Shown here in pieces: positions 56,270 to 64,000 of a stretch of 64,000 bases of DNA (position 1 is its first letter; every line of letters begins with the position of its first letter). This DNA is from Flexilinea flocculi (GTDB lineage Bacteria > Chloroflexota > Anaerolineae > Anaerolineales > Anaerolineaceae). The notes beneath the pieces are model-generated. The model worked only from the letters and a program-made list of their open reading frames with translations, searched no databases and was not told where the DNA came from. Both the position numbers and the translations under genes were made by a program. The stretch spans positions 1,354,974-1,418,973 of the forward strand of contig NZ_DF968181.1 of the NCBI RefSeq assembly GCF_001192795.1, written 5' to 3'.

Positions 56270-57430
56270 TTAGCGATTCTTTCTGATCGCGTCAGCCATC
56301 CTTTCCAGCGCTTCTGAAAGTATACTTCTGGGTGTTCCGAAATTTAAACGGACATAGTCTTCATATCCTTTCCCAAAAGCAGCGCCATCATTGAGACCTA
56401 CTTTGGCTTCCCTTTCAAAGAATTTCTGCGGGCTGCCTTCGATTCCAAGTTTTGAGCAGTCCAACCATGCCAGATAAGTCCCTTGGATGTGATTCAACTC
56501 AATTTCCGGTATTTCACGAGAAATAAAATTAACCAAGAAATCTCGATTTGATTCCAGGTAGAGATTCAATTGTTTCAGCCAATCATCACATTCTGCATAT
56601 GCGGCATAACCGGCTTCTTGTGCGATAAAGGTGACTTCATTGCAGAATCCTCGTATGGATTTCTGAAATTTTTCTCGTATTTCCGGATTTGGAATAATCG
56701 CTGCAGAACAGGCCAGACCGGGAATATTATAGGTCTTAGAAGGTGCAATAAATGTGATGGTTCGATTTGAAAAATCAGGATTTAAGGATGCAATCGGAGT
56801 ATGTCGATAATTCCGGAAAATCAGATCGCTGTGAATTTCATCGGAACAAATACTGACACCTTTTTGAGAGCAGATTTCACCTAAACGCGTCAATTCTTTC
56901 GGAGTAAAGACTCTGCCCACCGGATTATGTGGATTACAAAGGATAAATAGTTTCGTGGTTTTATCGATCTTCTTTTCAAAATCATCAAAATCAATTTGAT
57001 ATGTTTTTTCCTTTTTGTTGTACCATAGCGGATTTTCAAAATGATTTAAATGGTTATTGACTGGAGCCTGGAAGAAGGGAGGATAAACCGGAGTCTGGAA
57101 AATGACACTGTCTCCAGGATTACACATGGATCGACAAGCAAAATTAAATCCCGAAACAATTCCTGGAACGAGGATAATAGAATCCCGTTCGATGTTCCAT
57201 TGATACTTTTCTTTCATCCGCTTTTGAATGATTTCAATGAGTTCGGTTTTATTGATTGAATAACCAAAAATCGGATGCTCCAAACGTTTTTTTATTTGTT
57301 CAATTATTGGTGGCGCTACTGCAAAATCCATATCTGCTACCCATAACGGTAAAACGTCTTTTGGATATATTTCCCATTTCAAGGCGTTTGTGCCCTGTCG
57401 ATCTATGATTTTGTCAAAATCATATTGCAT
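56270..57430 (-). CDS. PatB/MalY-type aminotransferase, probable cystathionine beta-lyase
   Basis: A 386-residue PLP fold type I enzyme. The N-terminal PLWVADMDFAVAPPI and NPHNPVGRVFT are characteristic of the PatB/MalY group; SDEIHSDLIF carries the PLP-binding Asp and APSKTYNIPGL the Schiff-base Lys. The C-terminal LNFGTPRSIL holds the carboxylate Arg. Known members cleave cystathionine or cysteine and some moonlight as regulators. Monocistronic. Confidence 0.9.
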   Translation of the reverse strand: MQYDFDKIIDRQGTNALKWEIYPKDVLPLWVADMDFAVAPPIIEQIKKRLEHPIFGYSINKTELIEIIQKRMKEKYQWNIERDSIILVPGIVSGFNFACRSMCNPGDSVIFQTPVYPPFFQAPVNNHLNHFENPLWYNKKEKTYQIDFDDFEKKIDKTTKLFILCNPHNPVGRVFTPKELTRLGEICSQKGVSICSDEIHSDLIFRNYRHTPIASLNPDFSNRTITFIAPSKTYNIPGLACSAAIIPNPEIREKFQKSIRGFCNEVTFIAQEAGYAAYAECDDWLKQLNLYLESNRDFLVNFISREIPEIELNHIQGTYLAWLDCSKLGIEGSPQKFFEREAKVGLNDGAAFGKGYEDYVRLNFGTPRSILSEALERMADAIRKNR

Positions 57431-57522
57431 ATAAAAACTCCCCCATTTCGATATTTGATCATTTTCTTTTTTTCAGATCATAGACAGTGCTCTGTAAAAA
57501 ACACGACTTTCTGGCAAAGAGC

Positions 57523-57661
57523 CAGCGATTCGAAATTTTAAATGCGATTTGATACATTCAGAAAACTTTATTCTCAATGTTCTTTTGAGCTCAACACTCG
57601 AAAAACATAACAATTCGTTTTCTTTTATATTCACAAACTCTTTTCAAATTTCGAATTATTG
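57523..57661 (-). repeat. Palindromic MITE-like element, copy 18, decayed
   Basis: CAGCGATTCGAAATTTT at the left, CAAATTTCGAATTATTG at the right, 139 bp. The stem is largely lost (ATGTT and AACAT cores). No flanking duplication. Confidence 0.7.
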
Positions 57662-57707
57662 AATCCTGTTTTCTGGAGCTGCTTCAGTCTGAATCAAAGA
57701 AGATCCT

Positions 57708-58439
57708 TTATGATTTTACTGCATATGAGTAGAATGTCGGGACGAAAAAGATTTCATCGTGTTTTAATGGATCTGTTGTAATGCCGGGTTCGGTTCTTTT
57801 TAGATCGATTCTGCATTGAGATTTTTCTTCTGAGATAAATTGACTTTGATCATCCAGGTTTCGCTCAATTCCATGAATTCCAATGATGGGATTGTGGATT
57901 CCAGCCTGAAGCATCCAATGCAACAGCTTTCTGCCTGCAGCGGGATCAATGCCTGCTTTCGATAGAGCTTCTGTCTGTTCCTTGCCATCTGCCTGTTCCG
58001 TTTCCGGAAAATCGATTCGACCATCATAATCCGGTTCCGCAGTAACAGCGATAATCCCCTGCGGTTTACAGCAACGGAACATTTCATTCAATACATTAAC
58101 CGGATCAGGAAGCCAGAGCAGTAAATAATGGCAGAGGACCAAATCAAATGAATCTGATTTCATAGGAATAGAATTTCCATCGCCGCATATCCATAGCCCT
58201 TTTCGAATTTTTTCTGCAAAAACCAACGCGGAAAAATCAATATCCACTCCCCAAAAAGAGAAATTGGAGGAAGCCAATCGATTTATTTGTCTGAGAAATG
58301 CACCAGTTCCAGACCCGATTTCTAAGACTTTCCATGGAGGAGGTGTTTTTAATCCGCGGAGTAAACGCCGCTGAAAATTTTCTGTCCACACAGCCTGTAG
58401 TTCATATCGGTGATTGATTGTCTCATAATCCATTTCCAT
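57708..58439 (-). CDS. Class I SAM-dependent methyltransferase
   Basis: A 243-residue Rossmann methyltransferase. Motif I WKVLEIGSGTGAFLRQI binds SAM; the acidic loop WGVDIDFSALVFA, SFDLVLCHYLLLWLPDP and the following LNEMFRCCKPQGIIAV are standard. Substrate unknown. It lies downstream of the radical SAM gene on the same strand, but a palindromic element and 229 bases separate them, so membership in that pathway is uncertain. Confidence 0.88.
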   Translation of the reverse strand: MEMDYETINHRYELQAVWTENFQRRLLRGLKTPPPWKVLEIGSGTGAFLRQINRLASSNFSFWGVDIDFSALVFAEKIRKGLWICGDGNSIPMKSDSFDLVLCHYLLLWLPDPVNVLNEMFRCCKPQGIIAVTAEPDYDGRIDFPETEQADGKEQTEALSKAGIDPAAGRKLLHWMLQAGIHNPIIGIHGIERNLDDQSQFISEEKSQCRIDLKRTEPGITTDPLKHDEIFFVPTFYSYAVKS

Positions 58440-58510
58440 ATCGCATTTATTGCCTGTTACTCACAGTTATTGGATGAAATAAGAATAGTTAAAGTTTTTC
58501 GGTATTTTAT

Positions 58511-58633
58511 AAGCTATTCGAGACATGGGAAGGATTTTCTTCAGTTATGCAACTTTTAAACAAAGCTCAAAAGTTGCACAACTAAAAATTTCCGTTCTTT
58601 ATTCGAAAAGTCAATCCAAATTTCAATTTGTTG
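58511..58633 (-). repeat. Palindromic MITE-like element, copy 19
   Basis: AAGCTATTCGAGACATGG to CAAATTTCAATTTGTTG, 123 bp. A 15-bp stem, AGTTATGCAACTTTT (58543-58557) with 58569-58583, has one mismatch; the stem sequence differs from other copies but is still paired. Located after the radical SAM gene. Confidence 0.85.
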
Positions 58634-58668
58634 GCCAGGATTGAAAACGATTGAGAAGGAATGTCCAA

Positions 58669-60036
58669 CTAAAAATCGGCAGGTATGGATCGTTGTGGTT
58701 TTACTGGTGGTTTGAAATCTTTTGCCAGAGGACAGCCGCCACCGCAGATTTCCAGTAAATCGCATTTCTTGCAGTCTTCAGCAATGAATTTTCGATTTCG
58801 GATGTCCTGACACAAAGGCGCATTCCAGATTTTTTCCCAGGGATCTGTCAGTATATTTCCAATTGTCTCATACCAGGATTGACATGGAATGACGGATCCG
58901 TCGGGTTCGATACACATGCTGTATCGAGCAGCCGAACAACCTTTTACACCAAGATCATAATCAAGCGGATTGAAATAACAATACTCTGTTGGCGTGTACC
59001 AGGTTAGATATTGTTGATTTTCTATACATGTTTTTTCTGCAATTTTCAGCAACGGCGGCAATTCGGATTCATCCAATCCGGTGTCGACTTCCTTCCCGGA
59101 TCCTGAATAGATCAGGGCGTTCATCCCAACATTTTGAACGCCTAATTCAGCCAGAAAACGCAGCAAACTGACAATTTTTTCCGGAGTAGCGTTTGATCTT
59201 AACAACGTGGTATTGGTCATGATGAACATGCTGGTACGAACTGCATTTTGAATTCCAGCTACTGTTTCTTCCCAGGACCCTTTATTCCCCACCATTGCAT
59301 CATGGATCTCAGCAGAATCCGATTCCAATGTAATCTGGATATGGTCTAATTTCCGATTTTCGAGTTCTTTTACAAACGAATTGTCTTTCAAAGTTCGCCC
59401 GTTGGTGTTAAGACCGGTTACCAGACCCAGGTTTTCAGCTTCTGTCAGCAGATCGAATAAACCCGGGAAAAGAGTCGGTTCTCCCCCTGTGAATACGACA
59501 TGAGGAATTCCTGCTTTTGCGATTTTCCGGAGGATTTTTTTCCATGATTCAACCGATACTGTTTTTCCGGTTCTCTGCTTTTCATTGTAACAATGACCGC
59601 ATTCATTATTGCATCCGTAGGTCAATGCAAGATCCATCCTGTATGGTGCGGAAGGGACTTTAGAAAATGGCATGGTGCTGCTGATTCCGCTCTGACATAA
59701 ATCGCAAACATCGCTTTTCCCATCCAGTAAATCGCGGATTTGCGGAGCAAAAACCTTGAAATCCGCTGAGACCCGTTCAAAGTCTTTTGGATAAATTTTC
59801 TTGAAAATCTGATGGATTTCCTTTTCCGTCTTATTATTCATCAGAGCCCAGGACATTAAGCCGGCGCTGGAATTTAAATAGAAAGTCTGGTTGGCATTTA
59901 CCCAGAGAATTCCAGTACCATCATCATCAATCCGCAAATGGATTCTGCTGATAATCTTGTCCCCATCTTTAATTTTTTTCTCAAATAATCCTTTATGAAA
60001 GGTATCACCAAAAAGTGGCAAGGATAACTTTTTCAT
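58669..60036 (-). CDS. RRE-radical SAM-SPASM maturase
   Basis: A 455-residue enzyme. Residues about 30-105 look like a PqqD-type recognition domain (ILWVNANQTFYLNSSAGL, then KTEKEIHQIFKK and DFKVFAPQIRDLL). The radical SAM core carries the CxxxCxxC cluster at Cys142, 146, 149 (GCNNECGHC) and FTGGEPTLFPG. The SPASM region contains GCSAARYSMCIEPDGSVIPC and the terminal CKKCDLLEICGGGCP. This architecture is that of enzymes that cross-link Cys or other residues in peptides. Start ATG 60036, five bases after a gene whose product ends in an alternating Ala-Cys tail, the obvious candidate substrate. Confidence 0.88.
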   Translation of the reverse strand: MKKLSLPLFGDTFHKGLFEKKIKDGDKIISRIHLRIDDDGTGILWVNANQTFYLNSSAGLMSWALMNNKTEKEIHQIFKKIYPKDFERVSADFKVFAPQIRDLLDGKSDVCDLCQSGISSTMPFSKVPSAPYRMDLALTYGCNNECGHCYNEKQRTGKTVSVESWKKILRKIAKAGIPHVVFTGGEPTLFPGLFDLLTEAENLGLVTGLNTNGRTLKDNSFVKELENRKLDHIQITLESDSAEIHDAMVGNKGSWEETVAGIQNAVRTSMFIMTNTTLLRSNATPEKIVSLLRFLAELGVQNVGMNALIYSGSGKEVDTGLDESELPPLLKIAEKTCIENQQYLTWYTPTEYCYFNPLDYDLGVKGCSAARYSMCIEPDGSVIPCQSWYETIGNILTDPWEKIWNAPLCQDIRNRKFIAEDCKKCDLLEICGGGCPLAKDFKPPVKPQRSIPADF

Positions 60037-60041
60037 AGGAT

Positions 60042-61811
60042 TTACCGTCCTCCTCCGCCGCCAGCACAAGCGCATCCAGCACAAGCGCAGGCGCAGGCGC
60101 AGCTATGTCCTCCACCACCTCGTCCTGACCAACTACTGCGTGAAGAACTGCCGGATGGTGCACTGATCGGATTTGTTTTTCCAGTCACCTGGTTCGTAAA
60201 GCCTTTGATGCTTCCGACGGTTCCAACCCCAAAGTTTCTGACCGAATCGGTAATGGATCGTGCGAATTCAGATCCAGGAAGCGTTGGTGTCGACCGGCTG
60301 GTTGAAGTGGAAGGAACGTTGGTCGGACCACTTGCAGGCGCAGAGCTAACTGGGCCGGTTGTCGGATGATAAACAGGCCCCATACGCCACCACCAGGTCG
60401 GAACGTAGACTGGTCCGTCGCCAAATATATCTTTTGTCTTTCCTTCAACGTTTTCGTCCAAAATTGCCCAGCCAAATATTTCATCCAATTTTTCACCCTT
60501 CAATTCCGGCGAATCAGCATCTTGAACTTGTTGCCATGCTTTTTCGATAATGCTTCGATAATACGCTTTGGTTTCATCCAGACTGTATCCTTTCATTTTT
60601 TCCGTGACAGAAAGGATTAAGTCAGTAATTGTCTTCGTCATCTTCGCTTTTTTGTTTTTATCCTCAGATTCATTCATCGCTTCAATGAATCCTGATTCAT
60701 ACTCATATAACTTTTCCGGGAGCGGGTTTTCCACTTTGATTACGAGTGGATTCTGGCTGGTGACCGCAATTGCTCCTTTTTTGCTCAAAGAAAAGATGAT
60801 CATGGAGATGATTTTGTCCATCTTTTCCTCTAATAAAACCGCTGCTTCGACTGCTGTTAAACCTCTTTTAATGCCTTGCCCTTCGGCTTTAATGGCTGGC
60901 GGCAGATAACTGCCGGCTAAGCCTTTCATGTTCTTCGCTTTTTTGATGATTGCAAAGAATGACAGGAAAACAATTGAAATGGGGACAACACAAACCGCGA
61001 TCGAAAGGATTGTGTCAAAAAAGTTGTTTCCTCCTGATGAAGATGGACTACTTGAATAACTTTTCGGATCGCTGATCTGATCTTGTGAAGTTAATATACG
61101 CTTCGGAAACATAGCTCCAAAGATATACTCTGATCTGCTGTTTGCTTGCGTTGAATGCCATTCGTATACAACATTTCCATTATCATTAAACCAGGTTTCC
61201 GGTTCAGATGCTCCATCCCAATTTTGGGGTGGAAAGTAGACTGGATCATTTTCTGTCATTCCGGTTGGCAGCACCAACCTGACTGTTAAGTCAGTGTTCC
61301 CTCTGGTAAAATCCGGCGAAAAATAATTCGGTTGAAAGTTGAAACTAATATAATCTTCCTCTTTTGAATTATCCTCGACGTAATAGAGAGTTTTTCCAAT
61401 CTGCATCGCTTCGACATAAATATCTGCCCGTTTTCCTTTAGGAATTGGATTCCGTGTATTATCGATCGTAATGCCATATGGAATACCGGTTTCTTGATAA
61501 TCTGTCCTTGAAATGTAACGAGAGGGCACGGGGTTTCCGTCGATCGATGCTGTGACATTTGTTAAATCGAACTGATTGTTCGGCAGCGCAATGTCAATAT
61601 AATCAACGCCTCTTCCCTGGTTTTCGATTGTGAATTCATAAGAAACGGAAGCTTTACCGTCAGAGTCAATTGCATAAATTACGAAATTCTCAGGAATAGA
61701 AAATCGATAATCCTCGGCAGATACATTGACAGGCGTCATCTGAATCCATAGAATCATTGCCAGAAAAAGCACGAGGATTTTAATTCCGAGAAAACTCTTC
61801 TTCTTAAACAT
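60042..61811 (-). CDS. DUF2207-like membrane protein with Ala-Cys repeat C-terminus
   Basis: A 589-residue protein. Signal peptide or anchor at 7-31 (LGIKILVLFLAMILWIQM), an outside beta-rich domain (about 33-245), a membrane helix near 265-290 (ILSIAVCVVPISIVFLSFFAII), then a cytoplasmic part with LPPAIKAEGQGIKRGLTAVEA and MIIFSLSKKGAIAV, resembling DUF2207 proteins. A Ser/Pro/Thr/Gly linker leads to HSCACACACAGCACAG: Cys571, 573, 575, 577, 580 and 582, capped by GGGGGR. Start ATG 61811 chosen for its GGAGAG site. Followed by the radical SAM gene; the tail looks like a built-in substrate peptide facing the cytoplasm. Confidence 0.85.
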   Translation of the reverse strand: MFKKKSFLGIKILVLFLAMILWIQMTPVNVSAEDYRFSIPENFVIYAIDSDGKASVSYEFTIENQGRGVDYIDIALPNNQFDLTNVTASIDGNPVPSRYISRTDYQETGIPYGITIDNTRNPIPKGKRADIYVEAMQIGKTLYYVEDNSKEEDYISFNFQPNYFSPDFTRGNTDLTVRLVLPTGMTENDPVYFPPQNWDGASEPETWFNDNGNVVYEWHSTQANSRSEYIFGAMFPKRILTSQDQISDPKSYSSSPSSSGGNNFFDTILSIAVCVVPISIVFLSFFAIIKKAKNMKGLAGSYLPPAIKAEGQGIKRGLTAVEAAVLLEEKMDKIISMIIFSLSKKGAIAVTSQNPLVIKVENPLPEKLYEYESGFIEAMNESEDKNKKAKMTKTITDLILSVTEKMKGYSLDETKAYYRSIIEKAWQQVQDADSPELKGEKLDEIFGWAILDENVEGKTKDIFGDGPVYVPTWWWRMGPVYHPTTGPVSSAPASGPTNVPSTSTSRSTPTLPGSEFARSITDSVRNFGVGTVGSIKGFTNQVTGKTNPISAPSGSSSRSSWSGRGGGGHSCACACACAGCACAGGGGGR

Positions 61812-61837
61812 TTTTACTCTCCGATTTTCAGAAAAAA

Positions 61838-62188
61838 TTACCATTTTGGTTCTTCTGTTACTGAATAAGAAGCTCCACAATAGGGGCAGATGACAGTCGG
61901 CGTGCCATTGACGATTTTAAAATCGGCTGGATTGATCGCGCCGCCGCATTGCCTGCAATTCTGATTCGTCATTTTTACTTCACCAGGAAGATCCACTTGA
62001 TAGGTAACATGTTTTTCTCCGGATTTTTTACTGCGATTGGTGACTGCCAGAATGGCAATTCCGATAATGATCATGATGATACCAATGATTAATGCGCTTC
62101 CATCAAACGGTTGACCGAATGCGCCCCAGATGAAAAGTACTCCAAAAAACAAACTGATAACGGCAAGGATATAAGCAATAATTTTCAT
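61838..62188 (-). CDS. Two-helix membrane protein with C-terminal zinc ribbon
   Basis: A 116-residue protein. Two hydrophobic helices (IIAYILAVISLFFGVLFIWGAF and ALIIGIIMIIIGIAILAV), a basic linker, then a zinc ribbon CRQCGGAINP and CPYCGASYSV. Function unknown. It overlaps the preceding zinc-ribbon gene by 4 bases (ATGA) and lies 26 bases before the Ala-Cys protein gene, so it belongs to the same operon. Confidence 0.8.
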   Translation of the reverse strand: MKIIAYILAVISLFFGVLFIWGAFGQPFDGSALIIGIIMIIIGIAILAVTNRSKKSGEKHVTYQVDLPGEVKMTNQNCRQCGGAINPADFKIVNGTPTVICPYCGASYSVTEEPKW

Positions 62189-63279
62189 TTTTTCTCCAAA
62201 CTGACAATATTTCCAATCCCGTTGACTTCAATTGCATAGACATCATCAAGGTTAAATGTTTGATATTCATCAATCGTTGCCGGATTGTACACGTAATTTT
62301 TTCCTGTATCATCCTGGAATGATACTGTATAAGATACCTGCTCAGCCCCCTTTTTTTGGTTGGATCCAAGACTTAACAATGGCATCCTTGGATTGCTGTC
62401 TTGTCCAGTCGCAGTTTTTACACTGATAACACCCCAATCAAGATATGTGTACGTGCATTTGTCATCATATATGATATAAAAACAATCCTGTACTTTTTCG
62501 CTGTATCCATTTCCACGATCAACCAGATATGGTTGACCGCATTCTTCCACAGACCCGGGGACATAACTTTCGGATTTTTCTCGGATCTCTTTTGAGCAAT
62601 TCTCAATCGTGCTATTCGATGGGATTTCATCATACCAGTCTTCTGCTGTCTTATTGACCAGACCGAGAATTTCAATCTGTGTCTTCCATTCTGTATTTGT
62701 TACCACAGCGGTTGTCTGATCTGTCTTCAGGAATGCAAAATAAATAGCAGCAAAGCCCAATATCAGCAGAATGATTCCGGCAATCAGACAGCCGCCGGAA
62801 CCGAGGAATCCTTTTCTTCCGCTTTGTCCTGTTGCTGTCGGGACATTATTCGAAGGGGGTACGTATGAGGTTTTTAAAGGAGAGCCACAGGAAGTGCAAG
62901 CCAGTAGATTCATTGGATTTTCTGTGCCGCAAACTTCGCAGCGGATTGTATCCGTAACAGGCGCTTCCTGGGCTGCAAATTTATCTCCTGCTTCTCTTGC
63001 CTTGCCCTCGGAAAGCGCCGCACCGCAATTGCTGCAAGTTTTCGCATTTCCCGGATTACGATTTCCACAATATGCACAATATATATCCGGGCCAGCTTTT
63101 GCCTCTTCAATTGCTTTTAGATCCTGAATAAGTTCTTCTTTGATCGGGACCTCAAATTTTACGTCATTGGGCATAGATGCGCCGCAATTTTTACATGAGC
63201 GGCGAGCTCCCGGATTTTTTGTGCCACAATTAGGACAAGTCCAAACCATCTGTACATAACCGATTGATTTTTGTGCCAT
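62185..63279 (-). CDS. Triple zinc-ribbon membrane protein
   Basis: A 364-residue protein. Three zinc ribbons in the first 130 residues (CPNCGTKN with CKNCGAS; CAYCGNRN with CSNCGAA; CEVCGTEN with CTSCGSP), then one membrane helix (CLIAGIILLILGFAAIYFAFL) and a 190-residue outside domain containing several Cys and aromatic residues. No enzyme family recognised. Start ATG 63279 after AAAGGAAAT. First gene of the operon that ends with the radical SAM enzyme; it may act as an adaptor for the cytoplasmic Cys-rich tail. Confidence 0.8.
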   Translation of the reverse strand: MAQKSIGYVQMVWTCPNCGTKNPGARRSCKNCGASMPNDVKFEVPIKEELIQDLKAIEEAKAGPDIYCAYCGNRNPGNAKTCSNCGAALSEGKAREAGDKFAAQEAPVTDTIRCEVCGTENPMNLLACTSCGSPLKTSYVPPSNNVPTATGQSGRKGFLGSGGCLIAGIILLILGFAAIYFAFLKTDQTTAVVTNTEWKTQIEILGLVNKTAEDWYDEIPSNSTIENCSKEIREKSESYVPGSVEECGQPYLVDRGNGYSEKVQDCFYIIYDDKCTYTYLDWGVISVKTATGQDSNPRMPLLSLGSNQKKGAEQVSYTVSFQDDTGKNYVYNPATIDEYQTFNLDDVYAIEVNGIGNIVSLEKK

Positions 63280-63385
63280 TTCATTTCCTTTGTTGAAAAA
63301 CCTCACTGGAGGAAAATTCAGAATAATTTCGATTGACTCTCATTATCTATTATATAATGAAAATAATGGCCGACATTTCGAATCC

Positions 63386-63508
63386 AGCAATTCGAAATAT
63401 GAGGAGGAATAATTAATGTTGTATTGTTGTTACGCTTCGCGCAATAACAATACAACATCAGAACCGCTCTTTTTTCTTAAAAGGCTTTTCCAAATTTCGA
63501 ATCTCTGA
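63386..63508 (-). repeat. Palindromic MITE-like element, copy 20
   Basis: CAGCAATTCGAAATATG to CAAATTTCGAATCTCTG, 123 bp. A perfect 13-bp stem, ATGTTGTATTGTT (63417-63429) with 63447-63459, has loop TTACGCTTCGCGCAA. A partial right end (CATTTCGAATC) abuts its left end. It sits between the divergent zinc-ribbon operon and ligA. Confidence 0.9.
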
Positions 63509-63651
63509 ATGATTCATTGTGAAATACTTTTTCTTATTATTCATAAAACCAGTCGAAATTTTAAGAAACAGGCGATTTTTTTCAATAGACACAACTCCCT
63601 TCAGGATCGTGTTCACAAAATTCAAGAGTCAATGATTAATACGAGAAAAAT

Positions 63652-64000
63652 ATGGAAGAGGATTCATTAAAAACAAAGTACGTTGAATTAATTCGGGAAA
63701 TCAATCAACATAATTATCAATATCATGTACTGGATCAACCGATCATCAGTGATGGAGAATTTGACAGATTACTACAGGAACTCCGAAGGATTGAAGAAGC
63801 CCATCCCGATTGGATCAGCAGCGAATCACCGACACAACGAGTCGGAAGTTTTGTGTTGGAAAAATTTGGTAAAGTCACACATGCTGCACCGGTTTTAAGT
63901 CTGGCGAATGCATTTTCGGAAGCCGATGTGAAATCCTGGCTTGACCGGATTACCAAACTGGATGAAAGAATAAAATACGCGGATTTTGTACTTGAGCCAA
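63652..64000 (+). CDS. ligA: NAD-dependent DNA ligase, N-terminal part, cut by window end
   Basis: Reading from ATG 63652 gives 116 residues up to the window edge. They match the LigA Ia and early adenylation domains: HNYQYHVLDQPIISDGEFDRL, EEAHPDWISSESPTQRVG and APVLSLANAFSEADVKSWLDR. The enzyme seals nicks using NAD. Because the frame is open at the edge it could be missed by ORF callers. Plus strand, divergent from the zinc-ribbon operon. Confidence 0.93.
   Translation, partial: MEEDSLKTKYVELIREINQHNYQYHVLDQPIISDGEFDRLLQELRRIEEAHPDWISSESPTQRVGSFVLEKFGKVTHAAPVLSLANAFSEADVKSWLDRITKLDERIKYADFVLEP

Noticed and set aside
57708-58439. Counting the methyltransferase as part of the radical SAM operon
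   Set aside because: A 229-base gap with a palindromic element separates the genes and nothing in the protein ties it to peptide modification.
60185-60496. 103-codon alternative frame within the Ala-Cys membrane protein gene
   Set aside because: No ribosome site and no domain; the main frame continues through with coherent helix and tail features.
2878-63508. Reading the dispersed palindromes as a CRISPR array or integron attC sites
   Set aside because: Copies are kilobases apart, not tandem with spacers, and have no adjacent cas or integrase genes. Flanking 9-bp duplications point to transposition instead.

Overview
The window is about 42 percent GC (an impression, not a count) and densely coded. 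The gene content suggests an anaerobic, sugar-using bacterium with a c-type cytochrome assembly pathway. My best guess is a member of the Chloroflexota, class Anaerolineae. That rests on overall repertoire and on the Ala-Cys-tail membrane protein cluster; there is no rRNA or other decisive marker here.

Layout. 1-1624: an IS5/IS1182-type insertion sequence. 1.8-7.5 kb: a c-di-GMP and two-component set (PAS-GGDEF cyclase, hybrid histidine kinase, REC-HD-GYP regulator). 7.6-12.8 kb: a TctABC tripartite carboxylate uptake operon with a DapA-like aldolase/dehydratase and a divergent IclR regulator, with two matching palindromes between them. 13.4-25.5 kb: one long minus-strand branched-chain amino acid operon, ilvD-ilvB-ilvN-ilvC-leuA-leuC-leuD-cimA-leuB. 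It is preceded by an Ile/Leu-rich leader peptide and an intrinsic terminator, a classical attenuator that is easy to miss because the leader is only 30 codons. 26-28.8 kb: PfkB kinase, GH1 beta-glucosidase and the remnant of a GH10 xylanase. 28.8-36.7 kb: a glucosylglycerate locus, with a four-gene ATGA-coupled synthesis operon (two GT4 enzymes, a USP-GpgS fusion, a histidine-type phosphatase) divergent from a GH13_18 phosphorylase, followed by a LacI regulator. 37-49 kb: oxidoreductases, PlsY, a CDP-alcohol phosphotransferase, CstA, flavodoxin, a second PfkB kinase, a phosphodiester glycosidase, an HD protein and a two-subunit chromate transporter. 49.2-54.6 kb: a variant System I cytochrome c maturation operon with a CxxxY CcmE and no CcmG, CcmH or CcmI, containing an embedded DNA glycosylase gene and a 34-codon membrane ORF. 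55-58.4 kb: cold-shock protein, DUF218, PatB-like aminotransferase, methyltransferase. 58.7-63.3 kb: a four-gene operon of two zinc-ribbon membrane proteins, a DUF2207-like membrane protein ending in an alternating Ala-Cys tail, and a radical SAM/SPASM enzyme with a PqqD-like N-terminal domain. 63.65 kb to the edge: the start of ligA.

Two things stand out. The first is the 58.7-63.3 kb operon, which looks like a peptide-maturation system acting on the Cys-rich tail of a large membrane protein. The second is a family of about 120-bp non-coding elements in most non-operonic gaps, about 20 full, shortened or partial copies. They have 17-bp terminal inverted repeats (CAG...CTG), an internal hairpin whose stem sequence changes between copies while remaining paired, and in six copies 8-9-bp flanking direct repeats. 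They behave like a non-autonomous transposable element, and several lie where they could affect operon ends or leaders.
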